From positions 1,694,777-1,758,776 of the forward strand of contig NZ_CP026003.1 in assembly GCF_003086795.1 (NCBI RefSeq): a stretch of 64,000 bases of DNA, written 5' to 3'. The DNA is from Stenotrophomonas sp. SAU14A_NAIMI4_5 (GTDB lineage Bacteria > Pseudomonadota > Gammaproteobacteria > Xanthomonadales > Xanthomonadaceae). Positions 34,508 through 47,270 of this stretch are shown here, in pieces; position 1 is the first letter of the stretch; the number at the start of each line of letters is the position of its first letter. Position numbers and translations under genes: made by a program. The notes beneath the pieces are model-generated. The model did not search any database and was not told the DNA's origin. It saw only the letters and a list, made by a program, of their open reading frames with translations.

Positions 34508-34553
34508 TGTTTCGTCCGTGGCCCCTGCGCCCATTCATGCGGTACCCATTCAG

Positions 34554-36315
<1,762 letters not shown>

Positions 36316-36319
36316 GCCC

Positions 36320-36670
36320 ATGCGCGACTGGCGCTGGCTGCTGTTGCTGCTGGCCCTGCTGCTGGCATGGCTGCAGTACCGTTTCTGGTTCGGCCCGGGC
36401 AATTCGGGTGAAGTGATGATGCTCGAAGCCCAGGTCGCCAACCAGGAACGGGACAATGAAGGTCTGCAGCAGCGCAACGATGCGCTGGCTGCTGAAGTGA
36501 AGGACCTCAAGGAAGGCCAGGCCGCCATCGAAGAACGCGCGCGCAGCGAGCTGGGCATGATCAAGCCCGGCGAGAAGTTCTACCGCGTGGTGGAGGATGC
36601 GCCGGTTCGTCCGGCGCAGGCTGCACCGGTCGCGGCGCAGGTCGGCGACCACCCGGCGGACGTGCCGTGA
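36320..36670 (+). CDS. ftsB: Cell division protein FtsB
   Basis: A 116-residue bitopic membrane protein of the divisome (FtsQLB complex). One transmembrane helix ([20 protein letters not shown]) is followed by a coiled coil ([40 protein letters not shown]) and the conserved [12 protein letters not shown]. It starts four bases after eno. Its stop overlaps the GTG start of ispD. The Pro/Ala-rich C-terminal tail is not conserved in the family. Confidence 0.93.
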   Translation: MRDWRWLLLLLALLLAWLQYRFWFGPGNSGEVMMLEAQVANQERDNEGLQQRNDALAAEVKDLKEGQAAIEERARSELGMIKPGEKFYRVVEDAPVRPAQAAPVAAQVGDHPADVP

Positions 36671-37365
36671 GCGCGGCCATCTGGGCGGTCGTCCCGGCTG
36701 CCGGTCGCGGCACCCGTTTCGGCGCGCCGCTGCCCAAGCAGTACCTGCAGGCGGGCGGGCAGATCCTGCTCGCCCACACCCTGGGTGCGCTGCTGGCGCA
36801 CCCGGCGGTGGCCGGGGCGATGGTGGTCATCGGCGAGGACGATGCGGATTGGCCGGGCTGGACCGAGTGGTCAGGCAAGCCGGTGCTGACCTGCATCGGT
36901 GGTGCGACCCGCGCCGCCTCGGTGCTGGCCGGTCTGCAGGCCCTGCCGGACAGTGTGCGTGCCGACGAGTTCGTGCTGGTGCACGATGCCGCGCGGCCCA
37001 ACCTGTCGCTGGCTGACCTCGGTCGCCTGCTGGAAGTGGGGCGTGCCGATCCGGTCGGCGCGATCCTTGCCGCACCCGTGCGCGATACCCTCAAGCGTGC
37101 CGGCGACGATGGTGGCATCGATGGCACCGAACCGCGCGAGCGCCTGTGGCGCGCGCTGACCCCGCAGCTGTTCCGTCGCCACCAGCTCATCCGCGCGCTG
37201 GCCGCTGCGGCCGCCAGCGGTGTCGACGTCACCGACGATGCCATGGCCATGGAGCGCCAGGGCCAGCGTCCGCTGCTGGTGGAAGGCAGCGAGGACAATT
37301 TCAAGGTCACCACGCCGGCCGACCTCGACCGTTTCGAATTCGTACTTTCCCGCCGCGCCGGCTGA
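36667..37365 (+). CDS. ispD: 2-C-methyl-D-erythritol 4-phosphate cytidylyltransferase
   Basis: A 232-residue enzyme of the MEP isoprenoid pathway, transferring CMP to methylerythritol phosphate. The nucleotide-binding start [24 protein letters not shown] and [16 protein letters not shown], then PVRDTLKR and [11 protein letters not shown] are typical. The GTG start at 36667 overlaps the ftsB stop (GTGA). ispF follows after 34 bases, the usual pairing. Confidence 0.95.
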   Translation: MSAAIWAVVPAAGRGTRFGAPLPKQYLQAGGQILLAHTLGALLAHPAVAGAMVVIGEDDADWPGWTEWSGKPVLTCIGGATRAASVLAGLQALPDSVRADEFVLVHDAARPNLSLADLGRLLEVGRADPVGAILAAPVRDTLKRAGDDGGIDGTEPRERLWRALTPQLFRRHQLIRALAAAAASGVDVTDDAMAMERQGQRPLLVEGSEDNFKVTTPADLDRFEFVLSRRAG

Positions 37366-37399
37366 TCGCCCGCGCGGCCCTGCTGCAAGGGTTGCATCC

Positions 37400-37897
37400 A
37401 TGAGCACCGCTCCGTTCCCGCCCGTCCGCATCGGCCAGGGCTACGACGTCCATGCCTTCGGTGAAGGCGACCACATCATGCTCGGCGGCATCCGCGTGGC
37501 GCACAGCTGCGGCGTGCTGGCCCACAGCGATGGCGACGTCATCCTGCACGCGCTGTGCGATGCCATGCTCGGCGCCATCGCGCTGGGCGATATCGGCCAG
37601 CACTTCCCGCCCAGCGACGACCGCTGGAAGGGCGCCGACAGCAGTGATTTCGTCCGCCATTGCGACAGCCTGCTGCGCGAACGCGGCTGGCGCGTCGGCA
37701 ACACCGACATCACCGTCATCTGCGAGCGGCCCAAGGTCGGCCCGCATGCGCTGGCCATGCGCGAACGCATCGGCGGCCTGCTGCAGCTGCCGCTGGACGC
37801 GGTCAGCGTCAAGGCCACCACCTCGGAGAAGCTCGGCTTCACCGGCCGTGGCGAGGGCATCGCCGCGCAGGCCGTGGTCCTGCTGGTGGCGGCATGA
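37400..37897 (+). CDS. ispF: 2-C-methyl-D-erythritol 2,4-cyclodiphosphate synthase
   Basis: A 165-residue trimeric zinc enzyme, the step after IspD and IspE. Metal-binding [30 protein letters not shown], and IGQHFPPSD are visible, as are ERPKVGPH and [19 protein letters not shown]. Its last bases overlap truD (ATGA). Confidence 0.96.
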   Translation: MSTAPFPPVRIGQGYDVHAFGEGDHIMLGGIRVAHSCGVLAHSDGDVILHALCDAMLGAIALGDIGQHFPPSDDRWKGADSSDFVRHCDSLLRERGWRVGNTDITVICERPKVGPHALAMRERIGGLLQLPLDAVSVKATTSEKLGFTGRGEGIAAQAVVLLVAA

Positions 37898-38925
37898 TTC
37901 CGTTGCCGCTGGCCTTTGGCGCGCCGCTGCTGAACGCGCGCATCCGCACCACGCCGGAGGATTTCCAGGTCGACGAACTGCCGGCCTTCGAAGCCACCGG
38001 TGAGGGCGAGCACCTGCTGCTGCACATCCGCAAGCGCGGCGCCAACACGGTGCACGTGGCCAAGGTGCTGGCGAAGTGGGCCGGCCTGCCGGAAATGGGC
38101 GTCAGCTACGCCGGCATGAAGGACCGCAACGCGGTCACCACCCAGCGTTTCAGCGTGCACCTGCCCAAGCGCATCGCCCCGGACCTGGCCACGCTGGCCA
38201 GCGACGAGATCGAAGTGCTCGAGGCGACCTGGCACAACCGCAAACTGCAGCGCGGTGCGCTGGCCGGCAACCGTTTCAAGCTGGTGCTGCGCGACGTGCA
38301 GGGCGATGCCGCGGCCATCGATGAGCGCCTGCAGCAGATCGCCACGCGCGGCCTGCCGAACTGGTTCGGCGAACAGCGTTTCGGTCGCGACGGTGGCAAC
38401 GTGCCGGCCGCGCTGGCGATGTTCGGTGGCCGGCGCATGCGCCAGGACCAGCGTTCGCTGCTGCTGTCGGCTGCCCGCTCGGCGCTGTTCAATCGCGTGC
38501 TGGCCGCGCGCGTGGAGCAGGGCAGCTGGGACCAGCCGCTGGACGGCGAGGTGTGGATGCTCGACGGCAGCCGCAGCGTGTTCGGCCCAGAGCCGTACAC
38601 CGATGTGCTGGCCGAACGCCTGGCCCGCTTCGACATCCACCCCAGCGCGCCGCTGTGGGGCGAGGGCGAGCTGCGCAGCACCGACACCGCCCGCGCGCTG
38701 GAACTGGCCGCGCTGGACGATGAGGAATCGCAGGCCCTGCGTACCGGCCTGGAGGGCGCGCGCCTCAAACAGGAGCGCCGCGCGCTGCGCCTGCGTCCGG
38801 CCCTGCTGCAGCACCAGTGGTTGGCGGCTGACGTGCTGGAGCTGTCGTTCGCCCTGCCGCCGGGCTGCTACGCCACGGCCGTGCTGCACGAGCTCGGCCC
38901 CGTCGAAGACGCCTCGCAGGCCTGA
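37894..38925 (+). CDS. truD: tRNA pseudouridine(13) synthase TruD
   Basis: A 343-residue enzyme isomerising uridine 13 of tRNA-Glu. The early [19 protein letters not shown] and the catalytic motif [13 protein letters not shown] with Asp77 are present. So are [15 protein letters not shown] and the TruD-specific insertion domain. It overlaps ispF by four bases and closes the eno-to-truD run. A tandem array of palindromic repeats follows. Confidence 0.95.
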   Translation: MIPLPLAFGAPLLNARIRTTPEDFQVDELPAFEATGEGEHLLLHIRKRGANTVHVAKVLAKWAGLPEMGVSYAGMKDRNAVTTQRFSVHLPKRIAPDLATLASDEIEVLEATWHNRKLQRGALAGNRFKLVLRDVQGDAAAIDERLQQIATRGLPNWFGEQRFGRDGGNVPAALAMFGGRRMRQDQRSLLLSAARSALFNRVLAARVEQGSWDQPLDGEVWMLDGSRSVFGPEPYTDVLAERLARFDIHPSAPLWGEGELRSTDTARALELAALDDEESQALRTGLEGARLKQERRALRLRPALLQHQWLAADVLELSFALPPGCYATAVLHELGPVEDASQA

Positions 38926-38944
38926 CGGGCGGGTGGGGTGGGGG

Positions 38945-39144
38945 TATCCACGCATGGCGTGGATCTACTGCGGCATCGCATGGATCCACGCGGTGGGTGG
39001 TAGATCCACGCCATGCGTGGATGAGGGACGCCGCGAGGAATCGTAGATCCACGCCATGCGTGGATGAGGGCCGCCGGGTCGTAGATCCACGCCATGCGTG
39101 GATGAGGGCCGCGGGGTCGTAGATCCACGCCATGCGTGGATGAG
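38945..39144. repeat. Tandem array of TCCACGC-type palindromes
   Basis: An inverted copy at 38945-38968 and a degenerate unit at 38980-38990 precede four near-identical direct copies of GTAGATCCACGCCATGCGTG plus GATGAG at about 39000, 39043, 39081 and 39119. The spacers are 12-17 bases (for example GGCCGCCGGGTC). Each unit is itself a palindrome. The array lies between the convergent truD and smr genes. It is too short-spaced for CRISPR. Confidence 0.85.
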
Positions 39145-39148
39145 GCGA

Positions 39149-39688
39149 TCAGCGCCGTGCCAGCAGCACCAGCACTGCGCCAGTGCCGCCCTGGCCGGTC
39201 GGTGCCGAGTGGAACGCGAGCACGTCGTTGCGCAGCCGCAGCAGGCGGTCGACCAGGTTCTTCAACACCGGCGCGCCGCCATCGGACTGCAGGCCCTTGC
39301 CGTGGATGATGCGCACGCAGCCGTACTCGTGCGCGTGCGCTTCCAGCAGGAACTGGCGCAGCAGCGTTTCGGCCTGCGCGGCGGTGGCGCCGTGCAGGTC
39401 CAGCTCGTCCTGTACCGAATACTGGCCGCGCTTCAGGCGCTGGAACATCCGCGGCGGCAGGTTGTCGCGGCGGTAGCTGGCGGTGTCGCCGGCTTCCAGC
39501 GGGCTGCTGTCGCGCAGCAGGCGGGCGAACTCGCCCGCGGCCTCGGCTTCGTCGCGTTCGGCCATGCGTGCGCGTGGCTTCGGTTTCGGCGCGGACGGTG
39601 CCGGCTCGACCTCCTTGCGCAGCGGCTTCACTTCGCCGATGGCCGAGCGGAACAGGGCGGCCGGATCTTCATCTTCAGGGTGCGACAT
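39149..39688 (-). CDS. Smr-domain protein (SmrA-like endonuclease family)
   Basis: A 179-residue protein. The N-terminal half is charged and Pro-rich ([20 protein letters not shown]). The C-terminal Smr domain has the two signatures [20 protein letters not shown] and [22 protein letters not shown], with [16 protein letters not shown] after. Stand-alone Smr proteins of this class are linked to nicking of DNA or cleavage of mRNA on stalled ribosomes; which applies here is not known. It ends five bases from the tandem repeat array. Confidence 0.88.
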   Translation of the reverse strand: MSHPEDEDPAALFRSAIGEVKPLRKEVEPAPSAPKPKPRARMAERDEAEAAGEFARLLRDSSPLEAGDTASYRRDNLPPRMFQRLKRGQYSVQDELDLHGATAAQAETLLRQFLLEAHAHEYGCVRIIHGKGLQSDGGAPVLKNLVDRLLRLRNDVLAFHSAPTGQGGTGAVLVLLARR

Positions 39689-39897
39689 GCGCACAGGGTA
39701 AACCGCCCGCGCGGGTCTGCCTATGTCGATTCGATGACGCGCATCACCACTGGCAGGGTAGGACCGGCGGCCCGCTTGCGGCACAATACCCGACGCACTT
39801 GCGCGATCGCCGGTTCCCGAGAGGGGCGCGGCCGGTCCCGCCCACGCGACAAGGTGACGGAATCGAATTCTTGGAAAATCAAGCGGTTAAATCGAAG

Positions 39898-40677
39898 ATG
39901 CGCATCCTGGTCAGTAACGATGATGGCGTCGACGCCGCAGGCATCCGGATGCTTGCCGCCGTGCTGCGCGAGGCCGGCCATGAAGTGACGGTGGTCGCAC
40001 CCGACCGCGATCGTTCCGGTGCCAGCAATTCGTTGACGCTGGACCTGCCGATCCGGCTCAAGCGCATCGACCACTACACCGTCTCGGTGGCCGGTACCCC
40101 GACCGACTGCGTGCACCTGGCGCTGACCGGCCTGCTCGAATTCGAACCTGACATTGTCGTTTCCGGCATCAACAACGCCGCCAACCTTGGCGATGACGTC
40201 ATCTACTCGGGCACCGTCTCGGCGGCGATGGAAGGTCGCTTCCTCGGCCTGCCGGCGGTGGCCGTGTCGCTGGTCACCCGCAACCACGACCCGAAGCACT
40301 TCGAGACCGCCGCGCGTGCCGCGGTGGAGATCGTCGCCCGGCTGAAGGCCGATCCGCTGCCGGCCGACACCATCCTCAACGTCAACGTGCCCGACCTGCC
40401 GTGGAATGAGGTCAAGGGCTTCGAAGTGACCCGCCTGGGCAACCGCCATCGCGCCGAAGGCTGCATCGCGCAGAAGGACCCGCGCGGCAACGAGGTGTAC
40501 TGGATCGGCCCGGCCGGCCGCGAGCAGGATTCCGGCCCCGGCACCGATTTCCATGCGGTGCGCACCGGCCATATCTCGATCACCCCGATCCAGGTCGACC
40601 TGACCCGCTACCAGGCACTGGAGAAGGTGGCCAGCTGGGTCGGCGGCCTCAGCGCCGCGCTGGACCAGCCGGCATGA
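39898..40677 (+). CDS. surE: 5'/3'-nucleotidase SurE
   Basis: A 259-residue metal-dependent nucleotidase/exopolyphosphatase. The N-terminal SNDDG (residues 6-10) binds the metal. [37 protein letters not shown] and the C-terminal [21 protein letters not shown] complete the family pattern. It starts the stress-associated run surE-pcm-yqaA-nlpD, with four bases overlapping pcm. It is divergent from the smr gene. Confidence 0.96.
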   Translation: MRILVSNDDGVDAAGIRMLAAVLREAGHEVTVVAPDRDRSGASNSLTLDLPIRLKRIDHYTVSVAGTPTDCVHLALTGLLEFEPDIVVSGINNAANLGDDVIYSGTVSAAMEGRFLGLPAVAVSLVTRNHDPKHFETAARAAVEIVARLKADPLPADTILNVNVPDLPWNEVKGFEVTRLGNRHRAEGCIAQKDPRGNEVYWIGPAGREQDSGPGTDFHAVRTGHISITPIQVDLTRYQALEKVASWVGGLSAALDQPA

Positions 40678-41351
40678 GCCCGCGCCTGCGCCTGCAACCG
40701 GAAGCGGTCGGCATCGGCATGACTTCGCAGCGCGTGCGCGACCGCCTGGTCGACCGCCTGCGCGAAGCCGGCATCGTCGACGAGTCCACGCTGAACGCGA
40801 TCCGGGTGGTGCCGCGCCATCTGTTCATCGACGAGGCGCTGGCCTCGCGCGCCTACGAAGACACCGCGCTGCCGATCGGCCATGGCCAGACCATCTCGCA
40901 GCCGTGGGTGGTGGCGCGGATGACCGAAGCGGTGCTGCAGGTCGCGCCGAAGAAGGTGCTGGAAGTGGGCACCGGTTCGGGCTACCAGGCCGCCGTGCTC
41001 GGCGCCGTGGGCCTGGAGGTCTACACCGTCGAGCGCATCGGCGATCTGCTGCGCCAGGCGCGCAAGCGCTTCCGCGCGCTGGGCATGAACATCCGCACCA
41101 AGCATGACGACGGCCGGGTCGGCTGGGCCGAACACGGTCCCTTCGATGCGGTGGTGGTCACTGCCGCGGCACCGGCCCTGGTCGATGCCCTGGTCGAGCA
41201 GCTGGCGGTCGGTGGGCGCCTGGTGGCGCCGGTCGGTGGGCCGGGCGGGCAGTCGCTGGTGCAGCTGGACCGCAGGGAAGACGGCAGCATCGAACAACGC
41301 GTGCTGGCACCGGTCACGTTCGTGCCGCTGCTGTCTGGCATGCTCGATTGA
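40674..41351 (+). CDS. pcm: Protein-L-isoaspartate O-methyltransferase
   Basis: A 225-residue SAM-dependent repair enzyme acting on damaged aspartyl residues. [39 protein letters not shown] and the SAM-binding [15 protein letters not shown] are clear, as is [16 protein letters not shown]. Its ATG overlaps the surE stop (ATGA). The yqaA-type gene follows after 19 bases. Confidence 0.95.
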   Translation: MSPRLRLQPEAVGIGMTSQRVRDRLVDRLREAGIVDESTLNAIRVVPRHLFIDEALASRAYEDTALPIGHGQTISQPWVVARMTEAVLQVAPKKVLEVGTGSGYQAAVLGAVGLEVYTVERIGDLLRQARKRFRALGMNIRTKHDDGRVGWAEHGPFDAVVVTAAAPALVDALVEQLAVGGRLVAPVGGPGGQSLVQLDRREDGSIEQRVLAPVTFVPLLSGMLD

Positions 41352-41370
41352 ATCCACGGAGCAGGGTTGC

Positions 41371-41985
41371 ATGAAGATTTTCGGGCCGCTGTACGAGCGG
41401 GCGATGAAGTGGGCGGCGCACGAACGCGCGCCGACCTACCTGACGGTATTGAGTTTCTTCGAAGCCATCATCTTCCCGGTCATGCCGGAAGTGATGCTGG
41501 CGCCGATGTGCGTGGCCCAGCCCAAGCGCGGCTGGTGGTTCGCCACGCTCAGCCTTGCCGGCTCCATGGTCGGCGCGGTGGTCGGCTACGCGCTGGGTCA
41601 TTTCGCGTTCGAAGCGATCAAGCCGCTGTTCGAGGCGCTGGGCATGCTGCCGGCCATCGAGCAGGGCATCGCCACGGTGCAGGCCAAGATGGCCGAGTCG
41701 CCGTGGGCGGTGTTCACCTTCCTGGTGCTGGGCGGCTTCATGCCCATCCCGATGAAGGTCTTCACGTGGGCTTCGGGTATCGTCGGCGTGCCGATGCCAC
41801 AGTACCTGCTGAGCATGTTGATCGGCCGCGGCAAGCGCGTGTACGTGCTGGCTGCGGTCATCCGCATCGGCGGTGCGCGTGCCGAAGCGGCGCTGCGTCG
41901 CTGGATTGAACCGCTGGGCTGGATCGCCACCGTACTGGTGGTGGGGCTGGTTGCCTGGCTTGTATGGAGGTCGAAGTTCGCATGA
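41371..41985 (+). CDS. YqaA family membrane protein (DedA-like)
   Basis: A 204-residue membrane protein of the SNARE-associated/DedA superfamily, YqaA branch. Helical segments include YLTVLSFFEAIIFPVMPEVMLAP, FATLSLAGSMVGAVVGYALGHF and the re-entrant-like FLVLGGFMPIPMKVFTWASGIVG, ending in a final helix (WIATVLVVGLVAWLVW). DedA proteins are linked to lipid carrier flipping; YqaA itself is uncharacterised. It is inserted between pcm and nlpD and overlaps nlpD by four bases (ATGA). Confidence 0.88.
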   Translation: MKIFGPLYERAMKWAAHERAPTYLTVLSFFEAIIFPVMPEVMLAPMCVAQPKRGWWFATLSLAGSMVGAVVGYALGHFAFEAIKPLFEALGMLPAIEQGIATVQAKMAESPWAVFTFLVLGGFMPIPMKVFTWASGIVGVPMPQYLLSMLIGRGKRVYVLAAVIRIGGARAEAALRRWIEPLGWIATVLVVGLVAWLVWRSKFA

Positions 41986-42773
41986 GTGCAGATCGTCTGA
42001 GCAAGGGAGTGCGCGTCGGCGCGCTGGCGTTGCTGGTATCCACCCTGGCCGCCTGTGGCACCGCCACCGTCGTCCGCCCCGGCGGCAGCAGCGGTGGCAG
42101 CACTGTCAGCACGCCGAAGGCCTCGGTGCCCAAGCCCGGGCAGACCGTGGTCGTGCGCAAGGGCGACACGATCTATGCGCTGGCCCGCATCCATGACATC
42201 ACTCCGGCCGACCTGATCGCCTGGAACCGCCTGGACAACCCGTCGCAGATCTATCCGGGCCAGGTCATCCGCCTGTACCCGGCCGGTGCCACCGGCGGTC
42301 GCGCGCCGACCACGGTGGTGACCCCGCCGCGCGGCAGCGCAGGCACGACCACCCCGGCGCCTGCGCCGGTGGCGACGGCCCCGGTAGGGCCGGTGAAGAG
42401 CAACATCGACTGGCGCTGGCCGGCCGATGGCGCGATCGTCGGCCGCTACGTGGCCGGTGACGCGACCAAGCAGGGCGTGGACATCGCCGGCACCAGCGGC
42501 GCCGCCGTGCGCGCCACCGCCAACGGCGTGGTGGTGTATTCCGGTGCCGGCCTGGTCGGCTACGGTGAGCTGATCATCATCAAGCACAGCGACCAGTGGC
42601 TGTCGGCCTATGGCCACAACCGCAAGCGCCTGGTCAACGAAGGCCAGAACGTCAAGGCGGGCGAGCAGATCGCCGAGATGGGCCGCACCGGTGCGAACCG
42701 CGACATGCTGCACTTCGAGATTCGCTACAACGGCAAGCCGGTCGACCCGCAGCAATACCTGCCGGCACGTTGA
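41982..42773 (+). CDS. nlpD: NlpD-like LysM/LytM lipoprotein, amidase activator
   Basis: A 263-residue protein with a lipoprotein signal (GALALLVSTLAACG), a LysM peptidoglycan-binding domain at residues about 58-105 (VVRKGDTIYALARIHDITPADL) and a C-terminal M23/LytM domain. The zinc ligands are degenerate: GVDIAG lacks the preceding His, and MLHFEIR lacks the first His of HxH. So it should activate a cell-wall amidase rather than cut peptidoglycan, as NlpD does in E. coli. A GGAGG lies 11 bases upstream. No rpoS follows, unlike in enterics. Confidence 0.9.
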   Translation: MSADRLSKGVRVGALALLVSTLAACGTATVVRPGGSSGGSTVSTPKASVPKPGQTVVVRKGDTIYALARIHDITPADLIAWNRLDNPSQIYPGQVIRLYPAGATGGRAPTTVVTPPRGSAGTTTPAPAPVATAPVGPVKSNIDWRWPADGAIVGRYVAGDATKQGVDIAGTSGAAVRATANGVVVYSGAGLVGYGELIIIKHSDQWLSAYGHNRKRLVNEGQNVKAGEQIAEMGRTGANRDMLHFEIRYNGKPVDPQQYLPAR

Positions 42774-42777
42774 TGAG

Positions 42778-42925
42778 GTAGCGCCGGGCCATGCCCGGCG
42801 GCTTCACCTGTAGAGCCGAGCCCATGCCCGGCTGCTCTTCGCGTGCAAACGAAAACGCCCAAGCATCAGCTCGGGCGCTGCAGACAGCCTGCAATCCAGG
42901 GTAGCGCCGGGCCATGCCCGGCGGC
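42778..42925. repeat. SMAG repeats around a terminator
   Basis: GTAGCGCCGGGCCATGCCCGG (42778) is followed by GTAGAGCCGAGCCCATGCCC (42810). After the terminator at 42847-42877 comes another GTAGCGCCGGGCCATGCCCGG (42901). All are intergenic between the convergent nlpD and Mth938-like genes. Confidence 0.8.
42847..42877 (-). terminator. Intrinsic terminator of the yhbY operon
   Basis: On the minus strand CGCCCGAGC-TGAT-GCTTGGGCG (one G-U pair) is followed by TTTTCGTTT. It lies 55 bases after the stop of the Mth938-like gene and would end that transcript. Confidence 0.85.
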
Positions 42926-42932
42926 TCCTGCG

Positions 42933-43307
42933 TCAACCTTCCAGAATGAAGGCGGCGGCGACCTTGCGGCCTTCGCCGGCAAGGATGTTGAACGTGCGCG
43001 CGGCGGCCGGGTTGTTCATCACTTCCAGGCCGATGCCACGCGACAGGCAGGCGGCCATCACCGCGGCCGGCGGAAACACCTGGCGGTCGCCGGTGCCCAG
43101 GACGATCAGCGCCGGATTCAGCGCAAGAATCGCTTCGATGTCGGCCAGCTGCAGGTCCGCGGCCTGGCGCACCGGCCACTGCGCGACCAGCTGGTCGGGG
43201 GTCAGGAAGAAGCTCTGCCCCAGTACCTGGTCGTTGACCTTGGCCGAGCGGCCGTCGGCAGCGCGCAGGCTGTAGGCGTAATCGGGCGGTTCGTGGTTCA
43301 GCTGCAT
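42933..43307 (-). CDS. Mth938/DUF498 domain protein
   Basis: A 124-residue single-domain protein of the Mth938/DUF498 fold, also seen in mitochondrial NDUFAF3. Conserved stretches are VNDQVLGQSFFLTPDQLVAQW, ALNPALIVLGTGDRQVFPP, ACLSRGIGLEVMNNPAAART and the family-typical RTFNILAGEGRKVAAAFIL. The precise role in bacteria is unknown. It follows yhbY by 13 bases on the same strand. Confidence 0.87.
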   Translation of the reverse strand: MQLNHEPPDYAYSLRAADGRSAKVNDQVLGQSFFLTPDQLVAQWPVRQAADLQLADIEAILALNPALIVLGTGDRQVFPPAAVMAACLSRGIGLEVMNNPAAARTFNILAGEGRKVAAAFILEG

Positions 43308-43320
43308 GGGGGCAGGGCGA

Positions 43321-43626
43321 TCAGCCGCGCGGCAGCACGATCTGGCGCTGTTCCTTGCTCGGGCGGTACAGCACGGCAACGTGGCCGATGCGCTGCACCA
43401 GCGCCGCCTCGGTGGCTTCGACGATCTCGGCGATCATCGCGTCACGGGCGTCGCGGTCCTCGGCGGCAACCTTCACCTTGACCAGTTCGTGGCGCTCCAG
43501 GACTTCGTTCAGCTCGGCGATGAAGGCCGGCGTGATGCCCTTGCCGCCGGTCTGCAGCAGGGCCTTGAGGTCGTGGGCGTGGCCGCGCAGGAAACGGGTC
43601 TGGGAGGCGGTCAGTGCGATGGACAT
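43321..43626 (-). CDS. yhbY: YhbY family RNA-binding protein (CRM domain)
   Basis: A 101-residue protein consisting of one CRM domain: LTASQTRFLRGHAHDLKALLQ, GGKGITPAFIAELNEVLERHELVKVKV and QRIGHVAVLYRPSKE. YhbY binds pre-50S ribosomal particles and aids assembly. It is divergent from rlmE, a 23S rRNA methyltransferase gene, an arrangement shared by many gammaproteobacteria and functionally coherent. Confidence 0.93.
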   Translation of the reverse strand: MSIALTASQTRFLRGHAHDLKALLQTGGKGITPAFIAELNEVLERHELVKVKVAAEDRDARDAMIAEIVEATEAALVQRIGHVAVLYRPSKEQRQIVLPRG

Positions 43627-43691
43627 GCAGGAAAAGGGGGTTGAATGGGACGATCAGGGTATCATGACGACCCCATCAGCCCCTATTTCCA

Positions 43692-44324
43692 ATGGCCACC
43701 CGTAGCAAAAGCAGCCAGCGCTGGCTCAAGGAACACTTCTCCGACCCCTTCGTGAAGAAGGCGCAGGCCGAAGGCATGCGCTCGCGCGCGGCCTACAAGC
43801 TCGAGGAGCTCCTCGAACGTGACCGCCTGCTGAAGCCGCACATGGTGGTCGTCGACCTCGGCGCGGCCCCGGGCGGCTGGTCTCAGCAGGTCCGTAGACA
43901 GATTGGCGACACCGGCCGCGTGCTCGCGCTGGACATCCTGGACATGCCGCCGCTGGCCGGCGTGGAGTTCCTTCACGGTGACTTCAGGGAAGAAACCGTC
44001 CTATCGCAGTTTGAAGCCATGCTCGGGGATCAGCCGGTAGACCTTGTGCTGTCGGACATGGCCCCCAATAAGAGTGGGGTGGGTGCGGTCGACCAGCCGC
44101 GGATGATGCACCTGGCCGAGCTTGCGCTGGACTTCGCCGACAACCACCTCAAGACCGGTGGGGCGTTCCTGATCAAGCTGTTCCAGGGTGAAGGCTTTGA
44201 CGACTACGTGCGCGAGATGCGCCGCCGGTACGACAAGGTCTCCATCCGCAAGCCGGAAGCATCGCGCAAGCGCTCGCCCGAGGTGTATGCCTTGGGACAG
44301 GGAAAACGCGCCCACATGAAGTAA
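43692..44324 (+). CDS. rlmE: 23S rRNA 2'-O-ribose U2552 methyltransferase RlmE/FtsJ
   Basis: A 210-residue SAM methyltransferase acting on the 50S subunit. Start region [33 protein letters not shown]-binding [25 protein letters not shown] and [14 protein letters not shown], with the K-D-K-E tetrad pattern, and [14 protein letters not shown] at the end. ftsH follows 59 bases downstream, the classic ftsJ-ftsH pair. Confidence 0.96.
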   Translation: MATRSKSSQRWLKEHFSDPFVKKAQAEGMRSRAAYKLEELLERDRLLKPHMVVVDLGAAPGGWSQQVRRQIGDTGRVLALDILDMPPLAGVEFLHGDFREETVLSQFEAMLGDQPVDLVLSDMAPNKSGVGAVDQPRMMHLAELALDFADNHLKTGGAFLIKLFQGEGFDDYVREMRRRYDKVSIRKPEASRKRSPEVYALGQGKRAHMK

Positions 44325-44383
44325 GCTCGCCGAGTACGCTCGACCCCAACGCAAGACCCGCACTAAGAGGAACGCCGGAGCCA

Positions 44384-46327
<1,944 letters not shown>

Positions 46328-46350
46328 CGGCCCGCCATTGCTGATCGCAG

Positions 46351-46382
46351 ACGAGGCCGGGGAAACCCGGCCTCGTTGTTTC
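46351..46382 (+). terminator. Intrinsic terminator after ftsH
   Basis: ACGAGGCCGGG-GAAA-CCCGGCCTCGT, an 11-bp stem with a GAAA tetraloop, followed by TGTTT. Confidence 0.85.
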
Positions 46383-46429
46383 CGGGCCGCGAGGCCCGAT
46401 TGAATTCACCGCCTTACGCTGGAGCCTGC

Positions 46430-46618
46430 ATGTCCGTTCCCCCGCCGCAACCGATCTCCCATACCGTTGAAATGGTCATCGCGACCATCGTCGGTGTCGC
46501 CGTGGGCCTGAGCGTGGACAACCTGCTGCTGGGCTGCGGTGTCGGCATCGCTGTCGGCATCCTGCTGAGCATCATCAAGACGCTGTACGTGGACCGGAAG
46601 CGCCGCCGGCAGCGTTGA
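46430..46618 (+). CDS. Small membrane protein of unknown function
   Basis: A 62-residue protein with two closely spaced glycine-rich hydrophobic segments (MVIATIVGVAVGLSV, GCGVGIAVGILLSIIKTLYV) and a basic tail (DRKRRRQR). A GGAG lies nine bases before the ATG. It comes after the ftsH terminator, so it probably has its own promoter. No family is recognised; glycine-zipper-like packing is possible. Confidence 0.65.
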   Translation: MSVPPPQPISHTVEMVIATIVGVAVGLSVDNLLLGCGVGIAVGILLSIIKTLYVDRKRRRQR

Positions 46619-47270
46619 GGGTTTTCTCTTGGCAGGGCTGCGCCCTGCAGAAGCAACGTCAACGTCAACGTCAGAAGCCTGCATTCCGTGGGATGGCGGG
46701 GCGGTGTGGGTGGGCAGGACACGCCGTAAACCCATCCATGGGGGCTCGATGGCGCCATCCATGGCGCCAACGGTCCTGCCCACCCACACCGCCCCACCTC
46801 TGACTGATCCCCGCGGCTGTTGGAACCTGCTGTTGGTGGGTGCCGACCGTTGGTCGGCACATCTGTCGGATATCGAATGAATTCATCCACGCATGGCGTG
46901 GATCTACTGGGACGCGCGGCTGTTGGTAGGTGTCGACCTTGGTCGACACATCTGTCAGATATCGAAATCCATCTGGGATCAGAGCCCGTTGCGCAGCAAC
47001 GGGATCCGACCCCGTGCCCCGACAGATCGCGGAAGTCTGTCGAAGGCGGGGTGGGTCCGGTTGAGGGGGCGTGAGCCGCATGGATGCGGCGACCGAGCTT
47101 ACATGGACGTACTTGCAGCGTCCCCCGCAACCGGACCCACCTCGCCAACCCACGGATAGCCCGCCGTTGCTGTTGCTTCGGCTTTTGACGTTGACGTTGA
47201 AGTTGCCTCTGCGGGTGCAGGGCGCAGCCCTGCCGCACTAAACTAGCCGCCGTTGCCCGCAGGATTGCCC
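46619..47270. repeat. Repeat-dense intergenic region before folP
   Basis: About 650 bases without a gene. In order: a GGCAGGGCTGCGCCCTGC hairpin (46630-46650), a CAACGT triplication, a 100-bp palindrome (23-bp arms at 46698-46720 and 46773-46795), GTGCCGACC hairpin (46840-46860), TCCACGC palindrome (46884-46900), GTGTCGACC hairpin (46930-46949), GGGATCAGAGC-type hairpin (46975-47013), another 100-bp palindrome (47045-47146), and near the end an inverted copy of the GACGTTGACGTT and GCAGGG elements. The outer parts mirror each other, making a composite inverted structure. Confidence 0.8.

Noticed and set aside
39000..39144. Possible CRISPR array
   Set aside because: Repeats are perfect palindromes of SMAG type and the spacers are only 12-17 bases and alike; no cas genes are present.
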